A DNA stretch of 63,870 nt from Paractinoplanes atraurantiacus (GCF_900215205.1 NZ_OBDY01000043.1:1-63870); one strand, 5' to 3'; positions 7,573-15,983 are shown, numbered from the stretch's first letter. Made by a program: numbers and translations. The notes: generated by a model from the sequence alone, not told the origin.

Positions 7573-8811
7573 TCAGACTGCGGCGGGCTCGGGGTGACGC
7601 TCCGGTTCAGGGGCCGGGACGCCGGGGTCCAGGCGGAAGCTCACCACGGCCAGGGCCAGGCCGGTCGCCGCCAGCAGCACGCCGATCCAGGCCGACGACA
7701 GATAACCCCAGCCGGCCGCGATGACCGCGCCGCCCAGGGCGGCCCCCGCGCTGTTCGCCACGTTCGAGGCCGACTGGTTGACCGCCGCGCCCATCAGCTG
7801 GGCGCCCGGCGCCACCGCGATGAGCCGGGCCTGCAGGGCCGGGCCGATGAACAGGGCGGCCGCGCCGACCAGGAAAGCGCCGAGGAACAACCCGGCCGGG
7901 TGGCGGGAGACGACGCCGAACAGGGCGATCGTGGCGATCATGGCGGTGAAGCCGAGCAGCACGCTGCGCCGCAGGTTCTTGTCGGCCGCGACGCCGCCGA
8001 CCGCGTTGCCGACGGTCATGCCGAGGCCCATCACAGCCAGCACCCACGGCACGGCCGACTCGGACAGGCCGGTGACGTGCGTGGTGACCGGGGCGATGTA
8101 GCTGTTGACCGCGAAGAAGCCGCCGAAGCCGATCGCGGCCACGGCCGCGGCCAGCCAGATGTGCGGGGAGCGGAAGGCGGCCAGTTCCGAGCGCGGCGAG
8201 CCGCCGGGCGCGGCCGGGATCTCGGGCACCGTGGCCAGCACGGCGAGCAGGGTGAGGGCGAAGACGCCGGCCACCGCCAGATAGGCGACGCGCCAGCCGG
8301 CGGCCTGACCCAGGCCGGTGATCAGCGGAACGCCGAAGACGTTGGCCGCGGTCAGGCCGCCCAGCACCAGCGCGAAGCCCTTGCCCTCGCTGCCCGGGCC
8401 GAGCATGGCCGCCGCGAGCAGGCCGGCCGCGCCGAAGTAGGCGCCGTGGGCCAGGGCCGCCACGAACCGGCCGGCCAGCACGAGCTCGAAGGTGGGCGCA
8501 AGGGCCGAGGCCACGGTGCCCACGACGAAGAGGCCGAGCAGGGAGACGACCAGGCGGCGGCGCGGCCACCGGGCGGTGAGGGCGGCGATCGTGGGCGCGC
8601 CGGCGACCACGCCCAGCGCGTAGATCGAGATCATCCAGCCCGCCTTGGCGACCGCGTCGGCGGCGCTGTGCGCGTACTCGGTGGGCAGCAGGTCCTGCGC
8701 GAGGTTGGGCAGCAGGCCCATGGCGACGAACTCGGTGAGGCCGAGGCCGAAGCCGCCCAGGGCGAGGGCGAGCAGGGCCGCCCAGCGGCGGCCGGAGGTC
8801 AGGTGTTCCAC
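7573..8811 (-). CDS. MFS transporter, AraJ/DHA1-like
   Basis: 412 residues, GTG start. Twelve predicted membrane segments, with the MFS loop-2/3 motif reduced to ALTARWPRRRLVV and the N-terminal GFGLGLTEFVAMGLLPNLA typical of the AraJ/YdhP sugar-efflux and drug-efflux branch. It diverges from a LacI-type regulator with two palindromic operators in the 72-bp gap, so it is probably that regulator's target. The substrate, a sugar or small drug, is unknown. Confidence 0.85.
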   Translation of the reverse strand: MEHLTSGRRWAALLALALGGFGLGLTEFVAMGLLPNLAQDLLPTEYAHSAADAVAKAGWMISIYALGVVAGAPTIAALTARWPRRRLVVSLLGLFVVGTVASALAPTFELVLAGRFVAALAHGAYFGAAGLLAAAMLGPGSEGKGFALVLGGLTAANVFGVPLITGLGQAAGWRVAYLAVAGVFALTLLAVLATVPEIPAAPGGSPRSELAAFRSPHIWLAAAVAAIGFGGFFAVNSYIAPVTTHVTGLSESAVPWVLAVMGLGMTVGNAVGGVAADKNLRRSVLLGFTAMIATIALFGVVSRHPAGLFLGAFLVGAAALFIGPALQARLIAVAPGAQLMGAAVNQSASNVANSAGAALGGAVIAAGWGYLSSAWIGVLLAATGLALAVVSFRLDPGVPAPEPERHPEPAAV

Positions 8812-8821
8812 GTGATCGACT

Positions 8822-8859
8822 CTAGAACGTTCTAGTAGCCGTGGTCTTAGAACGTTCTA
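8822..8859. promoter_or_regulatory. Twin LacI-type operators
   Basis: CTAGAACGTTCTAG (8822-8835, a perfect 14-bp palindrome) and TAGAACGTTCTA (8848-8859, a perfect 12-bp palindrome) share the core TAGAACGTTCTA and are centred 25 bp apart. Both have the central CG typical of LacI-family sites. They lie between the divergent MFS and lacI-type genes and overlap where the promoters must be. Confidence 0.85.
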
Positions 8860-8870
8860 GTCATCACAGG

Positions 8871-8876
8871 TAAAGT
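8871..8876 (+). promoter_or_regulatory. Probable -10 box of the lacI-type gene
   Basis: TAAAGT ends 7 nt before the ATG at 8884, suggesting a leaderless transcript. The matching -35 region would lie inside the operator at 8848-8859, giving autorepression. Confidence 0.5.
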
Positions 8877-8883
8877 TTCGGCC

Positions 8884-9873
8884 ATGAGCCGGACCACGCT
8901 GGCCGACGTCGCCGCCGAGGCCGGAGTCTCGGTGGCCCTGGTGTCGATCGTGATGCGTGACGCGCCGGGCGCGAGCGCGGCCACCCGGGAGCGGGTGCTC
9001 GAGGTCGCCCGCCGCCTCGACTACCAGCCCGACAACCGGGCCCGGCTGCTGCGCAGCGGGCAGAGCCGGCTGCTCGGCGTCGTCTTCGGCGTGGCCCACC
9101 CGTTCCACGACGACCTGCTCACCGGGCTCTACGACGCCGCCGAGCGGGTCGGCTACGAGCTGACGCTGAGCGCCATCACGCCGCGGCGCGACGAGCGGGC
9201 GGCCATCGCCGGGCTGTTGCAGGACCGGTGCGCGGCGCTGGTGCTGCTCGGGCCGCTGATCCCGTCGGCCGAGCTGGCCACGCTGGCCGGGCGGCTGCCG
9301 GTGGTGGCGATGATGCGCTCGGTGCGCCAGCGCCAGGTCGACGTGGTGCGCACCGACGACGCCCGCGGGCTCCACCTGGCCGTCGACCATCTGGTGGCGC
9401 TCGGGCACAGCCGCATCGCGCACGTCGACGGCGGCAAGCATCAGCCGAGCTCGGCCGACCGCCAGAAGGGCTACCGCGACGCGATGCGGCGGCACGGCCT
9501 CGAGGCGTACATCCGGGTCGTCGGGGGTGGCCCGGGAGAGGAGGACGGCGCGAAGGCGGCGCGGGAGCTGCTGACCGAGCCGCCGACCGCGGTCACCGTC
9601 TTCAACGACCTCAGCGCGGCCGGGCTGCTCGACGTGCTGCGCCGCGAGGGGATGGCCGTGCCGGGCGACATCAGCGTGGTCGGCTACGACGACAGCAGCT
9701 TCAGCAGCATGGCGCACATCGACCTGACGACGGTGGCCCAGGACATCGAGACCATGACGACGCTGGCGGTGGCCCGGGCGGTCGAGCGGATCGACGGCGC
9801 GGCCGTGGCCAACCGCGAGGTGGTGATCCCGCCGCGACTGATCATTCGGGGGACAACCGGACAGCTCGACTAA
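8884..9873 (+). CDS. LacI family transcriptional regulator
   Basis: 329 residues. The N-terminal LacI helix-turn-helix (about residues 3-50) reads TTLADVAAEAGVSVALVSIV, with the hinge region near residues 45-60. It is followed by a periplasmic-binding-protein-like sensor domain (VLGV... to VVGYDDSSFSSMAHIDLTTV). It probably binds the two palindromes immediately upstream and controls itself and the divergent MFS exporter. The inducer is probably a sugar or nucleoside; identity unknown. Confidence 0.92.
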   Translation: MSRTTLADVAAEAGVSVALVSIVMRDAPGASAATRERVLEVARRLDYQPDNRARLLRSGQSRLLGVVFGVAHPFHDDLLTGLYDAAERVGYELTLSAITPRRDERAAIAGLLQDRCAALVLLGPLIPSAELATLAGRLPVVAMMRSVRQRQVDVVRTDDARGLHLAVDHLVALGHSRIAHVDGGKHQPSSADRQKGYRDAMRRHGLEAYIRVVGGGPGEEDGAKAARELLTEPPTAVTVFNDLSAAGLLDVLRREGMAVPGDISVVGYDDSSFSSMAHIDLTTVAQDIETMTTLAVARAVERIDGAAVANREVVIPPRLIIRGTTGQLD

Positions 9874-9904
9874 GTTCGTCCCTTTTCGCGCCGACGTTCA
9901 GAGT

Positions 9905-10447
9905 ATGAAGGTCGCTCGTCTGGCGATTCTGCCGCTGGTGCTGCTGGCGGCCGGATGCGGCACATCGGGCTCGACCGACGCCCAGGCCAGCGCCCAGCCC
10001 GCCGCGCCCTGGGTGCAGGTGTCGTCGGGCAGCCGCACGCCGAGCCCGGTGGTCACCTACACCGGCTCCCCGCGGCCGGGCCTGCCGCCGGTCTCGTTCC
10101 TGCCCACCAGCACGGCCTGCGCGATCGGCTGGCCCGACGCCGACCAGGTGCTGATCCCGATGGTCGTGACGCCCGGCGCGGGATCGTTCTCCGTTCAGTG
10201 GCCCAACCGGTTCGGCAACACGTACCGGATCACGGCCGTGCCGCAGGAACTCGTCTCCGGCGCCCAGCCCGACCCGGTCTGGCAGACGGTGACCACCGGC
10301 GCCGAGTGCAACGCCAGCGCCACCATCACCGGGCTCCAGTCGGGCAAGCCGTACATCATCTGGCTCGACGCACCGGACACCCCGCGCGGCGTCGACGGAT
10401 CGCGCAGTCTCTACAGCGGCAAGACCGGAGTGGTCAGGCCGAAATAG
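9905..10447 (+). CDS. Putative lipoprotein of unknown function
   Basis: 180 residues. Signal peptide with lipobox LLAAGC, so the mature protein should be anchored by Cys19 on the outer face of the membrane. A Ser/Thr/Pro/Ala-rich linker (about residues 20-65) is followed by a domain with FSVQWPNRFGNTYRITAVP and ATITGLQSGKPYIIWLDA, which looks like a fibronectin type III-like beta sandwich. It overlaps the convergent GGDEF gene by 14 bp. No enzymatic motif is visible. Confidence 0.75.
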   Translation: MKVARLAILPLVLLAAGCGTSGSTDAQASAQPAAPWVQVSSGSRTPSPVVTYTGSPRPGLPPVSFLPTSTACAIGWPDADQVLIPMVVTPGAGSFSVQWPNRFGNTYRITAVPQELVSGAQPDPVWQTVTTGAECNASATITGLQSGKPYIIWLDAPDTPRGVDGSRSLYSGKTGVVRPK

Positions 10448-11963
10448 TGTTCCGGCCGCTCCACTTGGCCGCGTACAACCGGTCGTCGGCCGCCCGGAAA
10501 AGCTCCTCGCCCGTCATGCCCTCGTTCAGCGCGGCCAGCCCCACGCTGACGGTCAGGCGCACCCCCGGCAGAACATCGGAGCGGGCCACCGCCGTACGGA
10601 TGCGCTCACCGACCTCGCGGCCCACCGTCAGATCGCCGCGCAAAAAGACGGTGAACTCGTCGCCCGCGTAGCGCACCGGCACGTCCTCGGCCCGGCAGTG
10701 GGCTCGCAGTATGCGCGCCACCTCGCGTAACGCCCGGTCGCCGGTGCTGTGCGAATACGCGTCGTTGATCGCCTTGAAGTGGTCGACGTCGACCAGCAGC
10801 AGCACCAGCGGCGCGGTCAGCCGTCCCCGGTCGATCCGCTCGATCAGCAGGTCGAAGCGGCGCCGGTTGTCCAGGCCGGTGAGCGGGTCGCGCAGCACCT
10901 CCCGCTCGGCGCGGGCCCGGGCGGCCTCGGACTCCTCGCGCTGGCGGGCCTGGCGCAGCATGCCGAGCCGTTGCAGCCGCAGCCGCCACAGCTCGCCGGT
11001 CTGCCCCTCGACCGCCTCGAACAGATCGCGCCCGGCCTGGCCGCCGTCGGCGGCGAGCGCGGTCAGCGCCATCTCGAACCGGATGATCGTCTGCTCGTCG
11101 GGGCGCGGGCCGAACGCGCACAGCTCGCGGGCGGCGACGAACTCGGTGCGGGCCTCGGTCAGCGCGCCCTGCTGGCGCAGGCTGATGCCGAGGGCCAGGT
11201 GGGCCATCCGGGCGTACCGGTAATTCTCGCTGGTCCGCAGCGGCAGCACGGCCTCGCGGACGGTCTTCTCGGCCAGCACGTCGTCGCCCAGCTTGGCCAG
11301 GGCCAGGGCCAGCATCGCGGTGGCGGCCATGTCGTCCGGGCGGTGCTCGACCTGGCGCCGGGTGATGGCGGCGCTGCGGCGCAGCCGGGTGGCGCCCTCG
11401 TCGTGCCGGCCGACGTGGCTCAGCCGCAGCCCCCAGTGCAGCAGCGTGGCCGCGTGGACCAGGCCGAACTCGGGATGGGTGACGCTGAGCCGCTCGTACG
11501 CCTCGGCGGCCGTCTCGTACATCTCGGCCGAGGACGCCGCCTCGGCGAACGAGCAGAGCGCCGAGATCCAGCGGTCGCGGTCGTGGTGCTCCCGGTCGAG
11601 CAGCACGGCCGCCCGGGCCAGGTTGCGCATGCCGTCGACGAACCGGCCGCGCAGCACGTCGAACTGCGCGAGGTCGCCGAGCGCCTTGGCCTCGCCGAGC
11701 GCGGAACCGGCCGCCCGGTGCAGGCGCAGCAGCCGCTCGCCGAGGTCGGCCGCCTCGGCGATCCGTCCCATGTGCAGGTTGGCGTACATCTTGCCCTGCA
11801 CCAGGAAGATGACCGTGCGGTCGTCGCCGACGGCGCGGGCGAGGCTCAGATAGGCGTCGGCGGCCTCGATCGCCTCGTGGCCGTGCCCGGTCGTCGCCAG
11901 CCGGTGAACCCGGAGCGCCAGCAGGTGCAGCGGCCCGAACACGGTGACCGGCACGGGGAGCAT
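10434..11963 (-). CDS. TPR-like sensor diguanylate cyclase (GGDEF)
   Basis: 509 residues from the ATG at 11963 (MLPVPVTVF); an upstream in-frame start at 12065 would overlap the TetR gene. Residues about 10-330 are Ala/Arg/Leu-rich helical repeats of tetratricopeptide type. A linker helix (about 335-360) leads into a GGDEF domain (about 365-509) with DPLTGLDNRRRFD, LLLVDVDHFKAINDAYSH and active-site RYAGDEFTVFL. The signature is AGDEF, a variant compatible with cyclase activity in the family. It probably makes cyclic di-GMP in response to a signal sensed by the repeats. No EAL domain and no membrane segments are seen. Confidence 0.88.
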   Translation of the reverse strand: MLPVPVTVFGPLHLLALRVHRLATTGHGHEAIEAADAYLSLARAVGDDRTVIFLVQGKMYANLHMGRIAEAADLGERLLRLHRAAGSALGEAKALGDLAQFDVLRGRFVDGMRNLARAAVLLDREHHDRDRWISALCSFAEAASSAEMYETAAEAYERLSVTHPEFGLVHAATLLHWGLRLSHVGRHDEGATRLRRSAAITRRQVEHRPDDMAATAMLALALAKLGDDVLAEKTVREAVLPLRTSENYRYARMAHLALGISLRQQGALTEARTEFVAARELCAFGPRPDEQTIIRFEMALTALAADGGQAGRDLFEAVEGQTGELWRLRLQRLGMLRQARQREESEAARARAEREVLRDPLTGLDNRRRFDLLIERIDRGRLTAPLVLLLVDVDHFKAINDAYSHSTGDRALREVARILRAHCRAEDVPVRYAGDEFTVFLRGDLTVGREVGERIRTAVARSDVLPGVRLTVSVGLAALNEGMTGEELFRAADDRLYAAKWSGRNTISA

Positions 11964-11991
11964 GGTCCCAGTATCAACAAAAGTTCTCAGA

Positions 11992-12684
11992 TCAACTAAC
12001 GCCGGCGTACTTGTCGAGACCGTCCACCAGCAAGTCGAGGCCGAGCTCGAATCGCGCGTCCACACTGCCGCCGACCAGCGCCGTGGCGTACGTCGCGATA
12101 TGGGGGTATATGTCGGCCGGGAGTTGCTCGAAATAGGCGAGGGTCTGGCGGCCCATCTCCGAGATGAAGGTGTCCTTGTCGGATCCGGCGTTGTGCACCT
12201 GATCGCGCCAGATCGAGTATTCGTACGCGTCCGCGGTGATGTAGAGGAAGATCCGGTCCATCGCCCAGGCGCCGATCCGCGGCGGGATGCCGCCGGCCAG
12301 CATCATCCCGAACATCGCGTTCGAGATGCGCAGCGCGTTCGGCCCGGTCGGTATGGTGGCCAGCGCGGCCCGGGCCAGGTCGTTGTGCTCGATCATCACC
12401 TGGTGCCCGGCGCGGGCCAGCTCCTTGATCTGCTCCTTCCACCGGGGCGGGTCGAGCTCCGGGATCGTCAGCAGCGCGCACATCTCGTCGAACATGAGCC
12501 GGAGCAGCTCGTCCTTGTTCGCCACGTGGGCGTAGAGGCTGGACGGGCCGGTGCCGATCTCGGTGGCGACGCGGCGCATGCTCAGCGCGTCGATGCCCTC
12601 CTCGCGCACGACGCGCAGGCCGATCCGCACGATCTCGGCACGGGTGATGGTTTTTCTCGGGGGACGTTCCGCAGGCCAGGTCAT
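11992..12684 (-). CDS. TetR/AcrR family regulator with TetR_C-type ligand domain
   Basis: 230 residues. Helix-turn-helix at about residues 15-60 (ALSMRRVATEIGTGPSSLYAHVANKDEL), then a larger C-terminal ligand domain resembling the tetracycline-repressor type. The ATG lies 8 nt from a TAAATT hexamer (minus strand), suggesting a leaderless transcript. It diverges from a DHA2 efflux pump and should repress it through the GAACnnnGTTC repeats in the gap. Confidence 0.88.
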   Translation of the reverse strand: MTWPAERPPRKTITRAEIVRIGLRVVREEGIDALSMRRVATEIGTGPSSLYAHVANKDELLRLMFDEMCALLTIPELDPPRWKEQIKELARAGHQVMIEHNDLARAALATIPTGPNALRISNAMFGMMLAGGIPPRIGAWAMDRIFLYITADAYEYSIWRDQVHNAGSDKDTFISEMGRQTLAYFEQLPADIYPHIATYATALVGGSVDARFELGLDLLVDGLDKYAGVS

Positions 12685-12692
12685 CGGCGCCT

Positions 12693-12698
12693 AATTTA
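12693..12698 (-). promoter_or_regulatory. Probable -10 box of the tetR-type gene
   Basis: On the minus strand TAAATT ends 8 nt before the ATG at 12684. The first GAACnnnGTTC repeat (12708-12718) lies just upstream, in the core promoter, which would allow autorepression. Confidence 0.5.
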
Positions 12699-12705
12699 CG
12701 TTGCG

Positions 12706-12755
12706 GCGAACGTCGTTCGCCAGTAGAACGATGTTCGTGCTGACGAACACTGTTC
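12706..12755. promoter_or_regulatory. Three phased GAACnnnGTTC operator-like repeats
   Basis: GAACGTCGTTC (12708-12718, extended to a 15-bp palindrome 12706-12720), GAACGATGTTC (12726-12736) and GAACACTGTTC (12745-12755) share the pattern GAACnnnGTTC at 18-19 bp spacing. They span the gap between the divergent tetR-type and efflux genes and run into the efflux gene start. Likely TetR-family binding sites. Confidence 0.75.
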
Positions 12756-14383
12756 AACCCGACACCGCGTACCGATATCGCTGGGTCGCGCTCTTCGTGA
12801 TCCTGGCCGTCGAGGTGATGGACCTCCTCGACGCGCTCGTCACCAACATCGCCGGCCCGGTCATCCGCGACGAGATCGGCGGCAGCTACAGCCTCATCCA
12901 GTGGCTGGGCGCCGCGTACACCCTGGCCATGGCCATCGGCCTGCTCACCGGCGGCCGGCTCGGCGACATCTTCGGCCGCCGCCGCATGTTCCTCATCGGC
13001 GCCGCCGGCTTCACCCTGGCCTCGCTCGTCTGCGGCCTGGCCCAGAGCCCCGCTCAGCTGATCACCGCCCGGGCCGTGCAGGGCCTGTTCGGCGCGGTCA
13101 TGCTGCCGCAGGGCCTCGGCATGATCAAGCAGATGTTCTCGGCCGACGAGCAGGCCAAGGCGTTCGGCGCCTTCGGACCGGTCATGGGCCTGTCCTCGGT
13201 CGGCGGCCCGATCCTGGCCGGCTGGCTCGTCGACGCCGACTACTTCGGCGCGGGCTGGCGCATGATCTTCTTCATCAACCTGCCGCTCGGCCTGTTCGCC
13301 CTCTTCGGCGCCGTGCGCTGGCTGCCGGAGTTCCGCAGCGCCAAGGCCCCGCGCCTCGACTGGCTGGGCGTGATCCTGGCCGCCGCGGGCGCCTTCCTGC
13401 TGCTCTACCCGCTGGTGCAGGGCCGCGAGCTGGACTGGCCGGTGTGGTGCTTCGCCCTGCTCGCCGTCGGCGTCGTGGTCTTCGGCCTGTTCGCGATCTA
13501 CGAGGCCCGCCGTGAACGCTGCGGCCGCGACCCGCTGGTCACCCCGAGCCTGTTCCGCAAGCGCGCCTTCTCCGGCGGACTCGCGGTCGGCCTGGTCTTC
13601 TTCGCGGCGCTGATCGGCACCGGCCTGGTCTTCACGTTCTATCTGCAGATCGGCTTGGGCTACTCACCGCTGAAGGCCGGACTGACCACATTGCCGCAGG
13701 CGCTGGGCACGGTCGCCGGCTTCGTGGCCGCGGGGGCGGGTCTGGCCGAGCGCTTCGGCCGGCGGCTCCTGCAACTGGGCACGGTGGTGATGATCGTCGG
13801 TACGGCCGCGTTCGCGGTGTCGGTCCGTCTCGCCGGGGCCGACGTGACCCCGTACAAATTGATCCCGGGTCTGGTCCTGGTCGGCGCGGGCATGGGACTG
13901 GCCATGGCCCCGTTCTTCAACATCGTGCTGTCCGGCGTCGACGACGAGGAGACCGGCTCGGCCTCGGGCGCGCTGACCTCGGTGCAGCAGCTGGGCGGCG
14001 CCTTCGGCATCGCCGTGCTGGGCACGATCTTCTTCGCGATCCTGCCCGGCCAGGTGGCGTCCCACGTGGACGACTCGTCGGCCCGGCTGACCACCGTCCT
14101 GACCGCGGCCGGCGTCCCGTCCGACACTCAGCCCGCGGTGGCGGCCGGTCTGCGCGACTGCCTGCACGACCGCACGGCCGAGGACGATCCGGACGTGGTG
14201 CCGCCGTCCTGCCAGGCGGGCCCTCTGCCGGCGCCGGTCCAGACGTACGCCCAGGAGCAGGTCCGGGCCGGTTTCGAAGACGCGACCACCCGCACGACAG
14301 GCGTGACAATCGCGCTTTTGCTGCTGGCTTTGTGCCTTTCGTTCCTCTTACCCCATAAAGCAAAGCCAGAGGTACGGGGTTAG
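12731..14383 (+). CDS. MFS multidrug efflux transporter, DHA2 (EmrB/QacA) family
   Basis: 550 residues from the ATG at 12731, just inside the second operator repeat. Fourteen predicted membrane segments. Loop 2/3 has GGRLGDIFGRRR (MFS motif A) and helix 5 has GLSSVGGPILAGWL, like motif C of drug:H+ antiporters. Probable role: proton-driven export of a drug or natural product, induced when the divergent TetR regulator releases DNA. A soluble loop (about residues 455-515) with Cys and Asp lies before the last helix. Confidence 0.9.
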   Translation: MFVLTNTVQPDTAYRYRWVALFVILAVEVMDLLDALVTNIAGPVIRDEIGGSYSLIQWLGAAYTLAMAIGLLTGGRLGDIFGRRRMFLIGAAGFTLASLVCGLAQSPAQLITARAVQGLFGAVMLPQGLGMIKQMFSADEQAKAFGAFGPVMGLSSVGGPILAGWLVDADYFGAGWRMIFFINLPLGLFALFGAVRWLPEFRSAKAPRLDWLGVILAAAGAFLLLYPLVQGRELDWPVWCFALLAVGVVVFGLFAIYEARRERCGRDPLVTPSLFRKRAFSGGLAVGLVFFAALIGTGLVFTFYLQIGLGYSPLKAGLTTLPQALGTVAGFVAAGAGLAERFGRRLLQLGTVVMIVGTAAFAVSVRLAGADVTPYKLIPGLVLVGAGMGLAMAPFFNIVLSGVDDEETGSASGALTSVQQLGGAFGIAVLGTIFFAILPGQVASHVDDSSARLTTVLTAAGVPSDTQPAVAAGLRDCLHDRTAEDDPDVVPPSCQAGPLPAPVQTYAQEQVRAGFEDATTRTTGVTIALLLLALCLSFLLPHKAKPEVRG

Positions 14384-14538
14384 CAAAGAGCCGGCCCCCG
14401 CCGTAACAGCCGGGCCGTCGTTGGTAACGCCCTCACGCCGCCGCCGGGCTGAGCTGCCCACTCACCCGGCGGCCTGCGGCCGCAAAACCCGCGGCCTACG
14501 GCCGATCCGCCGGCCGTCGCCGGCGTGTTGCGCTCAAG

Positions 14539-14565
14539 TTGTCCACAGGCCGCTGCTTGTCCACA
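14539..14565 (+). other. Two perfect actinobacterial DnaA boxes
   Basis: TTGTCCACA occurs exactly at 14539-14547 and again at 14557-14565, same orientation, 18 bp apart, each followed by GG. This is the consensus DnaA box in streptomycetes and relatives. The pair lies just before an IS30-type remnant, far from any dnaA or dnaN gene in view, so a chromosomal origin here is not supported. Confidence 0.5.
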
Positions 14566-14589
14566 GGCATCCCCGCACGCACGCGCTTT

Positions 14590-14944
14590 CCGCCACAATG
14601 GGACAGGACGGGGGCCCAAGGGCCTGGGGATCAACCGCAAGACCGGCTACGAGTGGCGTAACCCGCTGGCGAAACCGGGTGAGAAGGCCCGCCGGCAGCG
14701 GGCCGCTGCGGCGGCACGGGCGGCTGGGTTCTCACCACGATGTCTGTCGCAGGGCCGAGCGGATCGTGATCGCCGACCGGTCGGGGAAGGCACCAGCCAA
14801 GCGGCGCTTGCGGCTGAACTGGGCCGGCCGGCGTGCACGGTCAGCCGCGAGATCCGCCGCAACCGGCATCCGGTCAGCGGCGACTACCGGCCGTATGCCG
14901 CGCGGAAACGCCGGGCCATGCGCCGCCCACATCGGACCCCTTGA
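14590..14944 (+). pseudogene. Degraded IS30-type transposase N-terminal fragment
   Basis: Pieces of an IS30-family N-terminus are recognisable in two frames: GINRKTGYEWRN (frame of 14525), AERIVIADR (frame of 14421), then SQAALAAELGRPACTVSREI and RNRHPVSGDYRPYAA back in the first frame. At least two frame changes are needed, and everything after about residue 120, including the DDE catalytic domain, is missing. No terminal inverted repeats were found. This is an inactive relic. Positions 14384-14590 hold only GC-rich DNA and the DnaA-box pair. Confidence 0.65.
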
Positions 14945-14970
14945 AACCTCCGGGAGGGCGGGGTCTGTCG

Positions 14971-15513
14971 TCAGCGGGTCACCGGGAGGCCGGCGGCCTG
15001 CCAGGCGGCGTAACCGCCGGCCAGGTCGGTGGCGCGGTGCAGGCCGAGGTCGAGCAGGGCGGCGGCGGCCAGGCTGCTCGTGTAGCCCTCCTGGCAGGTC
15101 ACGATGACCTCGAGGTCGTAGCTGCCGGCCCACGGCAGGCGGGCGTCACTGCGCGGGTCGAGGCGCCATTCGAGGACGTTGCGCTCGATGATCACGGCGC
15201 CGGGGATTTCGCCGTGCTGTGCGCGCTGGGCCGCGGGGCGGATGTCGACAAGGACGGCGCCGCGCGCCATCGCGGCGTGGGTCTCCTCCGGGCCGACCCG
15301 GGTCAGCCGGGCCCGGGCCCGCGCCAGGATCTCGTCGATGCCGACCGAGCCGGCCGGTGCGGTGTTCGGCGAGGTGCTGCCGATCGAGCTGGCCGGTGCG
15401 GTGTTCGGCGAGGTGCTGCCGATCGAGCTGGCCGGCGAGGTGGTGGCGCCGACCGGGGCGGTGAGGGCCGGTGTCTGGCCGGCGACTGGGGAGGTCTGGA
15501 GGGTGCTGGTCAC
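14971..15513 (-). CDS. Rhodanese-domain protein
   Basis: 180 residues from a GTG at 15513 that overlaps the cysteine dioxygenase stop (GTGA). Residues about 1-55 are a Ser/Thr/Pro/Ala-rich linker containing two identical 13-residue copies of ASSIGSTSPNTAP. Residues about 70-175 are a rhodanese domain: GAVLVDIRPAAQR, GEIPGAVIIERNVLEWRLD, and active-site loop VTCQEGYTSSLAA with Cys as the sulfur-carrying residue. Coupling to cysteine dioxygenase suggests a role in sulfane-sulfur or cysteine catabolism. The exact acceptor is unknown. Confidence 0.85.
   Translation of the reverse strand: MTSTLQTSPVAGQTPALTAPVGATTSPASSIGSTSPNTAPASSIGSTSPNTAPAGSVGIDEILARARARLTRVGPEETHAAMARGAVLVDIRPAAQRAQHGEIPGAVIIERNVLEWRLDPRSDARLPWAGSYDLEVIVTCQEGYTSSLAAAALLDLGLHRATDLAGGYAAWQAAGLPVTR
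15353..15430. repeat. Two perfect tandem 39-bp copies inside the rhodanese gene
   Basis: The 39-bp unit at 15353-15391 is repeated without change at 15392-15430. It keeps the reading frame and encodes the duplicated ASSIGSTSPNTAP linker. Perfect identity suggests recent duplication by slippage. Confidence 0.9.
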
Positions 15514-15983
15514 CACTCGACTCCGGCGCGCTCGACGCTCAGCACCTCGAGGGCCTCGGCGCCCACGCGGTAGCGGGTCATCGTGGTCAGGGCCGGGCCG
15601 TAGACGTGCACGCTGATCGCGGGGCGGCTGGAGCGGTTGGTCATCCGGTGGATGTGGTGGGTGCCGAAGCGGCGGCCGGCGCCCTCGCCCAGCTCGCGTG
15701 AGGTGATGCGCGGGGCGCGGCCGGACGCGACCGACACCGTCTCCTCGGTGAGGGTGCCGCCGAAGACGTGGAAGGCGCCGGCCGAGCCGCCGTGGTCGTG
15801 CAGGTCGGTGCCCTGGCCGGGGAGCCAGGTCAGCAGCCACACCTCGTAGTCGCCGGTCACGTTCAGCCGGTGGTACCAGCGATCCACGGGGTTGAAGCGC
15901 GGGGCCACCGGCCACTGCTCGGGCGCCGCGGCGAAGCGCGTGGCGATGGCGAGATGGTCGAGGCGGGTGTCGACGACGGTCAC
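15510..15983 (-). CDS. Cysteine dioxygenase type I family protein
   Basis: 157 residues from a GTG at 15983 with AGGAG about 7 nt upstream; an in-frame ATG at 16007 is an alternative. The cupin carries DLHDHGGSAGAFHVFGG, whose His residues would bind iron, and a later THHIHRMTN supplying another His. Bacterial members oxidise cysteine (or a related thiol) to the sulfinate in the cytoplasm. It is translationally coupled to the rhodanese gene downstream. Confidence 0.88.
   Translation of the reverse strand: MTVVDTRLDHLAIATRFAAAPEQWPVAPRFNPVDRWYHRLNVTGDYEVWLLTWLPGQGTDLHDHGGSAGAFHVFGGTLTEETVSVASGRAPRITSRELGEGAGRRFGTHHIHRMTNRSSRPAISVHVYGPALTTMTRYRVGAEALEVLSVERAGVEW

Noticed and set aside
14539..14565. 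Chromosomal replication origin
   Set aside because: Only two good DnaA boxes are seen, with no AT-rich unwinding region and no dnaA, dnaN or rpmH nearby.
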